NCBI GenBank assembly: GCA_963978545.1
Contig: OZ021727.1
Location: forward strand, 49,203,385-49,267,384
DNA length: 64,000 nucleotides
Source: Linyphia triangularis
Taxonomy: Eukaryota; Arthropoda; Arachnida; Araneae; Linyphiidae
Reading direction: 5' to 3'
Both the position numbers and the translations under genes were made by a program. The notes beneath the pieces are model-generated. The model ran no database searches and was not told where the DNA came from. It saw only the letters and a program-made list of their open reading frames with translations. Positions 12,951 through 26,360 of the stretch are shown in pieces (position 1 is the stretch's first letter; each line of letters opens with the position of its first letter).

Positions 12951-15820
12951 TAAATTTTGCTAATTTTATATGCTAATAAATATTTATTGATAAAATTCAA
13001 AATCATTGCTTTGAAATTGAAGAAACGTCTGGAAAAGTTATTGTACTCTTAAATTACGTCTTAAATATACGATACACTTAATTTACTTTGACTAGAAATT
13101 TAGTGTAAATATATTATCAGGTATTTATTAAAATAATTACCCTTTTTGATTGTTTTATATACAAATATGAACAAAAATAGAAAACATATGTATAAAATAA
13201 AACAAAAAGATATACAAAAACCCTTCAGTTATTGATGTCATCTATTAAATATTAGTATTAAGATATTTATTTGGAGAACCCTAACGATTAGGAGATTGAA
13301 ATATTATCCATTCAGGTAATTGAATACACAACTAAAATAATTATTTAAATTTTTGAAAGATCTATTTTTACTCGAATGTGTTTTTAGTTCAGAAGTCATT
13401 GCTGGTTTCGCAGAGCAAATTAAAAATACTCTCTTATAAAAATATAAAATGAAAGAACGGATTCAGAAGTAATCTCACTGAAAAAATAAAATCATCAGGA
13501 AGTGTTCCTAAAGGGTTCGGAAACAGAAAGAGATTTAAGATTACTGAAACACCGATCACTTTTTACTGCTGCTCGGTTATTCGTAATGAAAGAGGAAACG
13601 GAATTAGAAATGGACCCTGCAGTAAAGTGAGATTCAGAAATCTCCAGTGATTTATGAATTTTTATAAAAGCAGGGCGATTTAAGTATTCGGGGGAAACGA
13701 AAAACTGTTTGGAGGTAATTGCTTCATTATTGTAAATATCTCTTTTGGTTTAGCTCTTTCCGGCTGAATTATTGCTATTTCTACAAACGGTTTATTTAAT
13801 GGGTGCAATTTAAAGAAAAGATTATGTTAAAAGTAAGTTTTTTTTTAAACTTTAATAGATACTCATGAGTATATGAACTCCTTATTAAAATATAGTTTGC
13901 TTTGCTTTTATTAAAATATAATATGATTGTTGCCTCTGTAGTGAAAACTTAAATGTAAAATGTAATTTTTCGGGTTTTTACGTTTGAGTTAGTTCAATTT
14001 GATAATTTATTTTTTGTTCCATTACAAACTTGACGGAACTGGTTTTAAAAAATGTTATTTTGTTATTTTTGTCGGTAAACTTTTCAATTAAAAACTTAAA
14101 TTTTGTGGTAAAAATATCAATAATAAGCTTTAACTAGTTATTAATTTTACTTGTAAATGTTTTTCACGCAAGATTTATAAAACTTTTTCTGAAATAATTA
14201 GTTTTCTATTATTTTATTTTCAATTGATGCGTTTTAATCTTCAGTGTAATAAAACTGTATAAAATTTCTAGAAAAATATTTTGTAACTGGATGGATTGAA
14301 TTTCCTTTAGTTGAATGTATAAATACATTATTTTCAATACTTTATATTAGTCTTTATTTATTATAGTTAAATATAATGTTTTCAAACAGTTCAATTTCTT
14401 TTAACATTTTGCTACTTTAATTTCAGAATGAAAAACTGTAAGATATGGTTGTAAAAGGTATGAACATGATGAGAAAAGGGGCTACAAGTTTAATGGGACT
14501 ATGAAGTATCATTATTGTGTGAGAAATACATGAACTAGTTTATTTAATGCCCTCAGTATTTGCTTTTAAATTTCATTCAGTTATTTTTTTTGTCCTCTTC
14601 CATATCTTTCTTACAAATGAAATTCATTATTTTGTAATTTTAATTAACTCATCACTTATTTTAAGGCTAAGAGACAACTTTATCCGAAAATGGCAGGCAA
14701 ACTGGGCATTTGAAAAATTAAATTAAATATTCATTATTTTGAGTATTTAACTTAATTCTAATGTTATTGAAAAATGATAGGCATAAAAAGGATAGTTAAA
14801 GAATATAACCAATTATTTTGATGTCTCTACGACGATTGTAAGTCAGTTTTGAAAACTCGCAAACTTTACGAGACACAAACTTTAGCCTGACCACTTTTTC
14901 TGCCTCTTACTTATTTTTCCAAAGGGTTTACAAGATTTGGTATTTGCATTTTGTATACCTATTGATCAACTTATCTAATACTTGTAAATTACTTTAATTT
15001 AGAAAAACAACCTGCTGTATTTATGCTGTTTTTTTATACTCATTTTGTTTAAAAGGATTGATTTTTATGCTATAGTCAAGGAAAAATAATTTAAGCGAGT
15101 TTATGTCTTGTATGATTTGTTCATAAGCAAAAGGTGTTGAAAAATCTCCCACATTAAAAAAAAATAATTCTAACATGTTGTATAATTTACAAATCTATTA
15201 AAATATATCTATAAATCAAAATGAAGAAATACTCAAATTCAGATAACCATATCAGCTCATTAAACTCTGCAGTTCAAAAACCTTAACGAAAAGATTTCTA
15301 AACAAATAAGGAATTTTGAAGTAAACGAACTTTATTATGAAATAATAATAGTAACTAATTAAATCAAACTATTAAACATAAAATAATACAAATTAAAGTT
15401 ATTTTTAAATACTTCATATTTAAAAAGAACATTTAATGGAAATGGTTAGGGAGCTAAATTGTAAGAGTAATAAAATTAACTTTACAAATTTAAAAATTCC
15501 AAATACTTACATTTCCTAAAAAAGCACCCGTATTTTGTATAGCACTAGAGCATTTTAACCTACCTCACCCAACTCAACAACGACATCCAACAAAGCACAA
15601 CTAAAAAAACACTGAATGCTCTTTTATATAAACCCAGACATCCTCTACGTGAAAGAATTTCCAAACACTCAAGCAACACGTTGCATACAAAACCCTCCTC
15701 TAAAAGAAATTTTCACCAACTCAACCCCAAACAACAAGCACAATCTTTTGTTTTTCGCCTCACCCTAACTTTCAAAATTATAAAACCATTACAATGCGGC
15801 AACAGAACCAAGCCTACACT

Positions 15821-15851
<31 letters not shown>

Positions 15852-16321
15852 AATAATGCTTGAGCAGCATCTAGACACCCTTTCACTTTTACTTCAAGCT
15901 GTCCGCTTTCATTTTTGCTTTCTTCGTGTCTCGAAGACGCTTTCGTTTTAGTGCGCTTTTACGGTCTTTCAAAGAAGAAATTTGATTACTGGGTGGTTGG
16001 AAAGGAGGTAATGTAGAAAATACATTTTTTGCTGTACCTTTTTCTCTCATGTTCTCCGTACGCTTCTGTGGAAGAAGATTTTAATAAGCGCAGGGTTGAA
16101 CTGTGTCCTGGGTAATGTCAAAGGGAATGAGGGATCTTCAATCTCTTATTTTTTATATCTTTGTTGTAGCTGTCTTTTTATGCGCTGTCTACCATAAAAT
16201 AGTTTTTTTAATGCATGCAATGACAGGCAGCTCTTACGCGTAGCAACTTCATTCATTGAATACTTCATGGTGAATGACTCAGATTTGAATTGAGTAGAAT
16301 GAGTGAATGTGTTGACCTTAC
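12951..16321. other. A+T-rich non-coding DNA
   Basis: No gene or mobile-element terminus was recognised. A run of 26 or so A lies at 15821-15847. The 13450-13700 strip is somewhat more complex but has no open frame of note. Confidence 0.5.
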
Positions 16322-16547
16322 TGATCTCTAACTATAACTTATGGATAGTGCATGCTTTGTTATTGACTTGAAGCCGAAGAAGGCCGTAGATATCAATATT
16401 AGTGACTGCCCCCCCCCCCCCCCCCTCCTCCCATACCAGTTACAATGTGTTTGAACCATGGGCAATCTACTACGCAGTATAAATTGGGGAAGTATTTAAT
16501 TGACTTCATTTTCTTATAAGCTATCTATAAGTTATAGTTAGAGATCA
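16322..16547. mobile_element. 226-bp TIR element (MITE-like)
   Basis: The ends 16322-16348 and 16521-16547 are inverted repeats of each other over 27 bp with one mismatch (start 'tgatctctaactataactta'). The interior contains a run of 17 C (16409-16425) and the words shared with the fragment at 120-292. It has no coding capacity. No clear target-site duplication is visible, so the superfamily is open. Confidence 0.75.
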
Positions 16548-18159
16548 ATGGTTGAGTTCAAAGGCCAAAAAAGCACATTGATCAAAACGAAGTAAGGACT
16601 GAAATGTATTTTGAGCGCTTGCAGTTCACCAGAATGTAATGTGTTGTTTGTTTGTATACTGAAAGAATTTTTTTTGCTTAGACATACATAATAAGTCACT
16701 GATATCGTTAATTGGGCAGGAAATAAAAAAATAACTTTAGATCTTATCACGTCCTGGAATATCTTCATCGCGTTGTGGAGGTATTTTACCACTTAATGTA
16801 CGTATTCAATATTTTATCAAAACAGTTACACAATGAGAATATCAACAAATCAAAAGTTTGACTTCTCAATAAATTAAAAGTATGACTGAGCACAACGTAA
16901 TTAAAGTACCCTTTGCTATGGACATTTATGAAATAATACGTAACTATTACTCTTATATATCAAAAACATTAATTTCACTTTGAAAATTCTAACTCTCGTC
17001 ACTGTTTGAGATATTAAAAATGTTTAGTGCTGTTAGGTACAAATCGAACAGAATTGTATTGCAATAAAAATTTAGACGGGACGTTTATCAAAGTTTTTTT
17101 TTTCCCATACAATTTAATTTATTTTTTTACGTAACAAAAAGAGTGCAAGACAAACAAATAAATCGGATCAAAATCAGCCTCTCTGATGACTACCATCAAC
17201 GGATTTCCAGCAGAAAAGCAAGGACAGTTCGCAAACAATCCTCCTCCCCAAAACTAACCCAACGGAAGTTACCCAATCTCTTTTAAGCCATCTGAAAACT
17301 TTCCGTTTCATTTGGCGAAGCAATTCATCCGAAAATTCAGGTTCCGAACAATCGTCGCGAAGAGATCACGACGTACGCCAAACATCCGCCATTCCAGAAT
17401 TTCCGTCTTACAGATCGGAACATTTTCTGCGAACCAAATCAAAAACATAAACATAGAAAGTAAACAAAATATCGTCCGAAAGAGAGAGAAATTCGCTAAA
17501 GCTTAAAGGCTTCACCTCTCACTGGAGGATTGATACCGTTGACGACAGAGGCCCCTGGGAGAAAGAATATGAAACCATGTAAAGGCTGGAAAGGCATTAC
17601 TGATCTAGCTTTAATGTTCTTTTTTATCTCTTAGAGCAGGACTCAAGAGTTTGTGTGTGGGTGTGTGGGATTTTAAGACTGAGTGCTGTAAGCGGTGTGC
17701 TCTAGAAGTTAGTAATTTGATAGAAGTTAATTTTACATTTGTTGCCCGAATATGCGATGTGGTTAATTTAGATATTATTTTATATTTTGAGGCAGTTAAT
17801 GGAATGTTACAAGGTGTGAAGTTTTATTTGGGGGTGGTGTTAAATTTTTACACAAACAGCTTAGAATTTATCGTAAGAGAATATATATATATATATGTAT
17901 GTATTATATATACCTTATATATGTATTATAGTACCTTTATTTACAATTTGAGAGCAAAGGCTGGAAATTAAATATATAAATATATACATCAATCAGTAAA
18001 GGATACATGGGCATTAGATAAGTTTTTGTTTATTCACGCAGTAAAAAATATACTATGTTAAACCGCAGAGATTGAAAAACTAAACTCACTTACTTAATGA
18101 ATTAGTCAACTAACGAATAAACTAATTGAACGCAATGTACGCACCCTACACAAAAAATT
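16548..18159. other. Non-coding DNA, partly GC-richer
   Basis: 17160-17580 is richer in CpG and purine/pyrimidine mixed sequence than the rest, with a 64-codon basic open frame (17312-17506) that has no recognised motif. (TA)-rich simple sequence lies at 17879-17950. No gene can be defended. Confidence 0.4.
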
Positions 18160-19320
18160 AGGAGATTACCAGTTTTTCTCAAGAAACATTTTAGTGGAGA
18201 AGATGCAGGAAATCCATAAAGAGACATTTCTATGTAACATTACGAATGATAAAACAACTTAGTCGCAAAATGAAATACCAAGTATACAGTGAGAGAATAT
18301 GTAAAATAACGGATTATCATTAATGTGAATTGATACAGATGTATCTCTGTTGAAAGTCTTGAAAGTCGCACAACTCAAATAGTTGACTTTCATGTTGACC
18401 AAGCCTAGGAGCTTGATTTCAACATATCCACAGGAGATGGAGCTTGTATCAGATCTGGCCGATGACCTGCGTAGGGGGTCACAGTGGGGTAGGTTAGATT
18501 CCACCAAATGAGAATGTTGGGGAGGATAGACATTGTGCTAGCATCAAATGTACCAGACGCATAAATCGAGTCAATTCCTTTGAACTTGGAAGAAGCCAGA
18601 CAGTTTGTTACAAATAGGCGCCACATAAAATGAGTTTGGAATCTCAAAATGTCAAGGGATAACAATGGTCTGATTTTAGGGAACGATCCTGTACCAGGTG
18701 TTTTGGATAAGGGTGTGAGATTTAATAGCCGGGGGGTTTACAACCAACGAAAAAATTAGGTGGAGTTAAAATTTGAAACTTAGAACTCTGTTGGTCCGGC
18801 GAAGAGACACGAAAACGTCTTGGCTTCCTGTGAGATTGGCTAGCGATGGGTACGCCCCGGGTTAAGGAAAAACCGTAAAAGGACTGGATACTTGAACGGA
18901 ATGATTCATTCTTGATATTTTACTGATTGGAGTCTGAACTGTTCCGGTGGAAAGGGACGGAGTTATCTCAAGGGGCCTGAGCGTAGCGTCAACGGTGGCT
19001 GCAGATAAATGACGGTAAATTGCAAGGCGAGATGGCAGTTTCCCATCCGACACATCAGTAATATTAAATGATGTTCATGATTTCCGATCGCCCCTCTATA
19101 CTCACAGATAACGGTATAATAATTTTTTGTAATTGAGTAAACCCGAATTAAGTGTCGGAATATTGATTCGGGGCCATTGTTAAACAATGGTAGAGGATTG
19201 AAATCTTATTATCTAGGTGCACGCAGTGCACTCACCAAGTTCACTGCCATCCATCTTTTACCGGAAGACTCTCAGCAGTATTTTGACCTCTCATATTTGC
19301 ATATTACAGTATGCTTGAGA
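18160..19320. other. GC-moderate unique segment, possible decayed gene or repeat
   Basis: Composition is closer to 45% G+C by eye, and several overlapping open frames of 60-86 codons occur on the minus strand. None shows a family motif I can name. A small palindrome 'gtgcacgcagtgcac' lies near 19217. The abrupt composition change suggests an inserted or formerly coding sequence, but I cannot assign it. Confidence 0.3.
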
Positions 19321-20929
19321 GCTGAAATTTTTTTTACGGTTAGATGTTAGCCAGTTTAGTAAGACCCCTAAGTTTCAAGTCTCCAATTATATTGGTTATC
19401 ACGGTTATCAAATTCGAAAACGGCAGAAAACGATACATTTTGAAATCCATCCAAAAACTAACTCTCTGATCATCAAATTACTAAGGTACTTCTAGCAGAG
19501 CTAGAACTATGAAATTTGATACGCTTGTAAGGTTTAACATGTATACAAAAGGAAAAATATTCAATTTCATATATTTTGGAAAGTAGTGAAAGATCAAAAC
19601 GTAAAAAGAAACCAGAATATTTACGTTCAGAAGCAACTCCAGACGTGTTTGCTTATGCAGACCAAATGATTCTCAGGGCTAGTGGAAGATATATGCGTTC
19701 CAAGTATTTAGGGCATATTATTTGATATGGGAAAGTTGTAGATGGAACTCTATCCATTGTTTAATATGCCAACAACAGTACATAAATATTAGTTAATGGT
19801 TCCAAAATAGTACAAAATGCGCTTATGCCCATTGGAATGTTTACATAAGAAGTTCAGGAAGATCTTAATAAAGACATTAAAAAAACACCACAAAGCATTT
19901 TCAAGAAAGTTTTTTAATGACAAATCTGCTGGATGTGTTCCATAGACTTTGGTTGACATCTGATTCTGTAATCTCTAGTTTAAGAAAATTGCAAACAAAG
20001 TATTTAATTTCGACACAACTATTATTCAGATGATTCATTTTCATTGTCAGATCTTTAAACTAAATTCATATTATATTACAAAACTACTGTTTCATTATTC
20101 AGGACTTCAAAAATTCATTACATTCTTACTTTTACTTTAATTCATACTTTAAAACTAAAAAAAGAAAAAATGAGTAGAATTTAAATGTTATTATTTTTGC
20201 TATAATTGAATATTTTTCACAAATATTTTTTCAAGTGCTTTGTTTCATTTTTTAATGCTTATTGGAAGTTAAATTAATGTCTCTATTGTATTAGAGCATT
20301 GTAAATGCACTGTATTAGATAAAAACAACAACGAGAAGTATAAAGTGCGGGCATAGTATGTTTATAACTTATATTTTACCTATTAATATAGTTTTTCCAA
20401 AGTATAATTATAAACATACGATTTTTCCATTGAAAGAAATTGTCGTGTATGTTATCTTTGACGTTTGGTGTGAAATATATTACCATATCAATTTTATTTG
20501 CAAATTTTATTGTTTAAACAACTGGAAATTTTTAAGAGATACATTGAGATATAATTTTTATATAAATCAACTTGAAGGAACATTTAACAATACAATTTGA
20601 AATTGATTTTAGTGTTAATATTTGCATTTTCATAAATGAGTGTGTTACGTATTGCGTGTAAATTGATGCAAAAAATTGATAAAAAATGTATTCAAATATG
20701 AAATAATTTGTAATCAATGCACATAATATGTTAATTATAACAAAAAACTTTCATTAAAAGATGTATTTCGGTAAGGGTTAAGCAATTTTAGGTGAAAAAA
20801 ATTCAGATATCGCAATGTAAATAGTAATTTTTACCTAAAAATAGTTAAAAAATGTGTCTAAAATTAGGGGGGGATGTACTTTTATAAACTCATTAAAAAC
20901 TTTAAACATTTGGTTTCAATAAATACACT
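19321..20929. other. A+T-rich non-coding DNA
   Basis: Nothing recognisable was found. 19470-19580 contains phrases such as 'agctagaactatgaaatttgatacgctt' spread over about 30 bases, which resemble repeat sequence, but there is no second copy here. Confidence 0.45.
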
Positions 20930-21430
20930 TCCGAATTTTGGACAGGTTTTCACCCCTGTAGCGCCACTGTGCGATGACACCAAACCCAAATTTCTACATG
21001 CGCAACCCACAAAACTCAAAGTTGACACATTTCTGCGCAACCTGATCCAGCCAGGATCAAAGGGGCGATAATTCGCAAAGAAAGTCGTGAATTTATCAAC
21101 CGTGAAATTCAAATAGCCGTTCGCGTCTCGTAAAAATAACTAAATCGCGAAATAACGGAGCAGCCCTTTCCACCAGACAGCGAAAGGAAGACAGGCGGCA
21201 AAAATAATCACATTCCGCCCCTTTTAACCGCATTAACTCGCATAAATCGCCCGGAACTGAATCTTTTATTGCTCAAAGCATCATCTTCAGGGCGCCATTG
21301 TAGAGAGAGCGAGAGAGGACGGAATCGATATAAATGGAGTTTTCATCTCAAGAGTTGAGGAATACCACAAAGACGAGACTGTCTCAATTAGTATCCATCA
21401 ACGGATCTACGGAACGGAGCTCTTAAGAAC
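20930..21430. other. CpG-containing island-like segment
   Basis: CpG words are frequent and clustered (gtagcgccac, gcgcaac, ggggcgataattcgc, ccgttcgcgtctcg, cgcgaaataacgg, cattccgcccc, cgcataaatcgcccgg). They lie in otherwise A+T-rich DNA and run into a purine-rich 'gagagagcgagagagg' and a 'tataaat' at about 21331-21337. A promoter or conserved regulatory element is possible. No downstream exon with a recognisable protein was found. Confidence 0.35.
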
Positions 21431-22815
21431 TTCGTGTTCGAGGATCATGGTGATGCCTTGCGAGAATGGAAGCTGGAGTTGAGGTTTGGAAAGCTAAATG
21501 GCATCGCAGTCGGATAATGGCGCGATCGTAATGCAGTTGATAATGCTTATGAAACATGATCAGCAACAAAGTAATGTTCCCTTACTAGCAAAGGAATTCA
21601 AAGAGGGAAAAATTTATTTCGCTTTTACGTTGTCAAAATGAAGTGGCATGGGGACAATGCTAAAAGACGAACTGAAATGGAACAATGAGAATTAAAAGTA
21701 TGTTTATACAATGATATGTATTAGTCTATGCATTAGGAATGTAACAGTGTGCAGCAAAACGAAGTGGTGTAATGGGACTTTTAAATGATAAGTATTAAGT
21801 TTGTTATTGATCATATTATTTCTAGTTTTTCCCATTACATTCATTTTGAATTCTTAGTTTCTTCTTTCTGTTATTTTGCAAGAAGTATACCTTTTAGAAA
21901 TAAGTTTAAAATAAGTAAAAAAGTGTGTAAGAAACCTAGAGCATTGCCCTCAGTTGGGCATTAGTGGAAAGGTAGAACACTCGGTCGATCCCAATTGATA
22001 TGGCATAGAAGTAATGGAAGGTAAGAGGAACTGAGAAAAGATGGGCGAGCTGGTAAGATGAAAGGATAGCTGAATTCGATAGAAGGTGCTGAATGATCTA
22101 AAGTGAGAGCCTAATGCATTCCCTTTTAAATATATGATTGCAGATAATATTATTAGGTTACTGCAGACAATATTAATGGTGAAGCAGTTATTAACTTTAA
22201 GATATGAAATATGAGTCAGTATGTGAATCACATACCGATATATGTGAAGCAATAATTTAAAAGGCAAATATATTTATAGAATTTTAATACAATTACTAAT
22301 TAATTAATAATAATTAAAAATTAAACCTCTTGATTATTTTAGTTTTTTTTTTTAAGATTAAAGTTAAAATATATTTACTGTCCAGAACTACACTTTCATC
22401 ATTACTCGGCGCGTTTTGCTCAACGAATTAATGGATGACTTAACTGATGAATTTATTTTGCAGACTCAAAGCCTAAAGAATATACTAGTAATTATATTTT
22501 TATGATTCGGTGTTGATGTAAGTACAATTTTATTTTACAGAAAAAATTTGCTGCTTATTGTGATGAAGCTATGTTCATTACATTGTAAATTCAAGAAGTT
22601 AAAGACTTAAGCAGCAATTTCATAACGTGCCTTGACAGCTGTACCATAGACGATTCTGTGTCTGAAGGTAACAAAGAATTAGAAGAGTTCATAGTAAATT
22701 ATTTGTCATGGAAAGCCAAGCACGACCACATTTTCTGAGCTTTCTCACGGCCGGGTCGACATACATGAAAAGATTGATTACACTTATGAAACCACAACTA
22801 CAAAAAACGCTTCAC
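21431..22815. other. A+T-rich non-coding DNA
   Basis: No gene or element was recognised. A 105-codon minus-strand open frame near 21950-22267 has no motif or codon pattern that would support it. Confidence 0.5.
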
Positions 22816-23188
22816 GAACCAGCTCCTGTGGGGACGTATGTACCTCGCTCTTCTCGCCTTTAAGTGTGTCCAATCAACCTAACACACCTTTTTTCCACCA
22901 ATCAATGAGTGTGTCGGAGAAAACATAGAAAAAAGGGGGTTCAGGCCTCAGACTAACAAGTCAAGACTGACAGGACAGGACGAACTGTACAACTGGCTTT
23001 TGAGCCAATAACTCAGAAACTCTTCCTGATAACTAGCAATACTTTAATGTTCCTTTCAAAATCCCGACCGAAAATGGGTCGAGTAGATGCAATGCATACC
23101 CGATATGGGATAAGTGATATTTATGTTTTATTCTTGTAACCCAGTTGATGTTATTAAATGAGTTTTTTAGATTTGAACCAGCTGCTGT
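22816..23188. repeat. Candidate inserted sequence between 14-bp direct repeats
   Basis: 'gaaccagctcctgt' (22816-22829) and 'gaaccagctgctgt' (23175-23188) match at 13 of 14 positions and bracket about 345 bp of higher-complexity sequence. This could be a target-site duplication round a retroposed element or an LTR remnant. No internal diagnostic sequence was found, so the call is tentative. Confidence 0.25.
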
Positions 23189-26125
23189 CGTTCTCTTGAA
23201 TTTATTCTCTTTAATGTAATCTTTGGCAATTTAGTACTGAATTAGATCTGGTGTTTTTTAGATAATATTCCACTGTACGAATTTACAAGTTTCTGGTAGC
23301 GAGAAATTTTAGCGATGCAAATGTTGAATTGAATCTTGTCATCGTAACCTGTCTTCATGTCACTTGTTAAGAAAAAAAATCTGTTAATTTTGCTTGTTTA
23401 CTTGCTTATGAAATGACACTTGCATACACATATGTTCGAGAGCGTATAATGAGCTTAAATACACAACCAAAACATTTGGTAAAGTGGAAATAAAAAGTAT
23501 GTTGAGTTAGATTGGACCACTGGGCGTTATTTCATTTTCTAAGACTTAAAAAATTTGAGACATATCTATATACTACCTGCATTCTAAGAAGAAATTATCA
23601 TTATAGACAGATGCATCTACGAAGTGATTATCTATGAGGGCATGTTCAAAATTCATTGAGTGAATAGGAATTACGCTGGAACTAAAGAAAATATCGTTAC
23701 AATATGTTTTTTTTGTTGTTATACGTAGTATGTGTATATGTTAAGATTACTATAGCTAAAATCCTATAAATACAGAGTTATTCACAATGATGGAGCAGAT
23801 TTTAAATATTTATCTCCTATAGACGGCAATAGATGTGGGACACATATTACACATCTATCTATAGAGGAAAGTTCAAAGTTATTTTATGCATTCAACGTGA
23901 GTAAAATTTGCTGCTCAACAAGCGTCGAATCGGTACTCCGTTTCTTTCCACATCTGTTCCTTCACTTTGAATAATCCTGTATTAATTGAAAAATGGGTTT
24001 ATTTAGATATTTGCAACTTCAGTGTACTTGTGTGATACATATAAAGGAACTTAAATCTAAAATTAGTCGAAATTGGTTCGGAATGGTTTTGAAAATTCTA
24101 CTGAAAAATGAATGGCACAAATTTCTAGAAAAGTTAAAGGTATCATAGTGTCTATTCTTTTTAATCGTATGTACTTCATTTTTGTATATTTTGAAAGCGA
24201 AATTGGAAAGGTATGTGATGTATACAAAATTCAAAATAGCATGTTGCTTAACTGACGCATAATGCACATTTGCAAAAGATAATTGAACAAGGTCTCGTTG
24301 TGCAGGTCGATTTAGATAATTGCTAATAGATATTTAAGATTATTTTTAATGGGTATATTATGAATATTTGACTACTGATTGCTATGTCGATTGCTTTAAT
24401 TTATTTACATATCACTTTCGGGAAATAATGAGTTGTAAGTTAGTGTTTTATATGAATTAGGTGGGGAAAAACACATGATTTTTTGTTTTGTTTATGCTTT
24501 GCCAATTTGTTTTGCAACTGCTACTTACGATAAGCGATTTTGAGCTCAGATCCATTTTTATAGGGCCACTGCGAAGAAAACCATGACATTGATAATTAAT
24601 CCTCTTACCACCATGATGAATGGATTGTCTTCGACAACTAGTCTAACTGCCAAGTTTTAGATCGATTTGATCAGTTAATTAGCCCCCGAAGATTTATACC
24701 ACAGCAAACAAAATCGAAGTTAATATAAAGGACTTAGAAAAGAACGAAAACGAACGACGCACTAATAATGCAATTTTACAAATCAATAATTGTTTTTCAA
24801 TTTCAGTTTTGAGCAATAGAATTTTACACTTCTAGAGTCTCCCTATTTTCATATAATTAGTCAATGCTAGACACAGAGTCCTTATAAATGACAGAAACAC
24901 CAATAATATTGACTTTTTATATTAACATTTAAATGTAAAGTAACATTAATATTTGCTCAATTTTAGAATATCTGCTAAAAAATTGCAATTAAAAACTAAT
25001 TAGATTTATAAAAGTGTAATAATCTATAAAAGTTTTACTATTCCTTATGTTAAATAATACGTTTTGTTAGACAAATGTAGGCGTTCAATACGAGTCATTG
25101 TAATTACAACTTATTTAATCATACATGTGATTAATGAATATGTATTAATTATCCACTGAATATTATTCAAATTATACTAATGAAATAATACACAAATAAA
25201 TATATGGGTTAATACAATTGCCACATACATTTATAAATTGTGTTTTACTAATTGAAAATCACTTATTTTATGAAATAAAAATATACATATAACATCGCCT
25301 TTTCATTCGAATTGAATAAAGTTTTGAACATTAACTGTTTTTACAAATCACATTCAAGAAATGTAATTTTTTCTGCTAAGAAAAACATAATTATCGTAAA
25401 ACTTTTTTTTTATTTTTAAAAATATTAACATACTTTTTTACCAAACATTTCCCAATTATTTCTTGCTATTCATTCCGAACTGGATGTGTTTGTTTAAAAA
25501 ATATTTCTCATAAACTGCGCTGAAAAAAAATCCCTAATTTAATTTCTTTAAGAAATAGTTTAGAGACTTGAACTGTCACTAAACCAGCTGCCACTGTTGG
25601 GAAAATTAATTACTTATTGTTGACAAAGAAAAATTATTGATCGGCTAATTTATTTTTTATTAAAATTTTTTGTTAACTCCAAATGCAGAGCAATTGATTT
25701 GTCCTAATTTAATTTGAACTATGGAACTTATCCCACGTCCCACCCTACACTAAAGTTTGTAAGAAAAAAGCCCTCAGACATGTCATATTTGAACAAAACC
25801 AGTAAGGAAATATCGATAAATGCATGATCGGAGAAGCTTCGAAAATATTTTTGTGGATATTAATAATCCTTTTTTATCCAGTGCCTTGAGTAAATAAACT
25901 GTAATGAATTCAAATTATTTTCTTTCAGTGCGAAAGAATGGGGGAGGGGGAGAAGTTACAACTTCAGATTTTTTCTTTCTTTTCTTTTAATGAATATTGA
26001 ATTATAGCTTTTATGAATGGAAATGACGTTATTGAATGAAATTATGAACTTTGGAATTATTTTTGAAGAATTTGAATTTTCGATGGTTAAAGCGAAATTC
26101 TTTTATTCTTTTATATTATTAACTA
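23189..26125. other. A+T-rich non-coding DNA
   Basis: No gene, RNA or transposon protein block was recognised in either strand. Confidence 0.5.
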
Positions 26126-26360
26126 CTAGCTGTATACCCGTGCTTGTTAACGAAATATTAAGATGTGCAGTATTTTAGCTATCTGTGAGACCTCGCGTTG
26201 TGGAATTTCGTCATTGGTTTATAGGTCTCAGTTTTTGGTGTTTCGCTAGCAGAAAGGTTCATTATTAATACATAATCATTAAATATACTTAAAAATTACT
26301 ATTAATACATAATCATTAAAATACTTAAAAATTACTATTGATACATAATAATTACTAATC
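26126..26360 (+). repeat. Interspersed repeat, copy B (head only) with short internal tandem repeat
   Basis: It begins 'ctagctgtatacccgtgctt' and continues with 'agctatctgtgagacctcgcg', 'cgtcattggtttataggtctca' and 'cagaaaggttcatt' in the order seen at 55.2 kb. The tail with gaca units is missing. 26264-26300 and 26301-26336 are two 36/37-bp units ('attaatacataatcatt...acttaaaaattact'), with a third partial unit after them. Confidence 0.75.
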
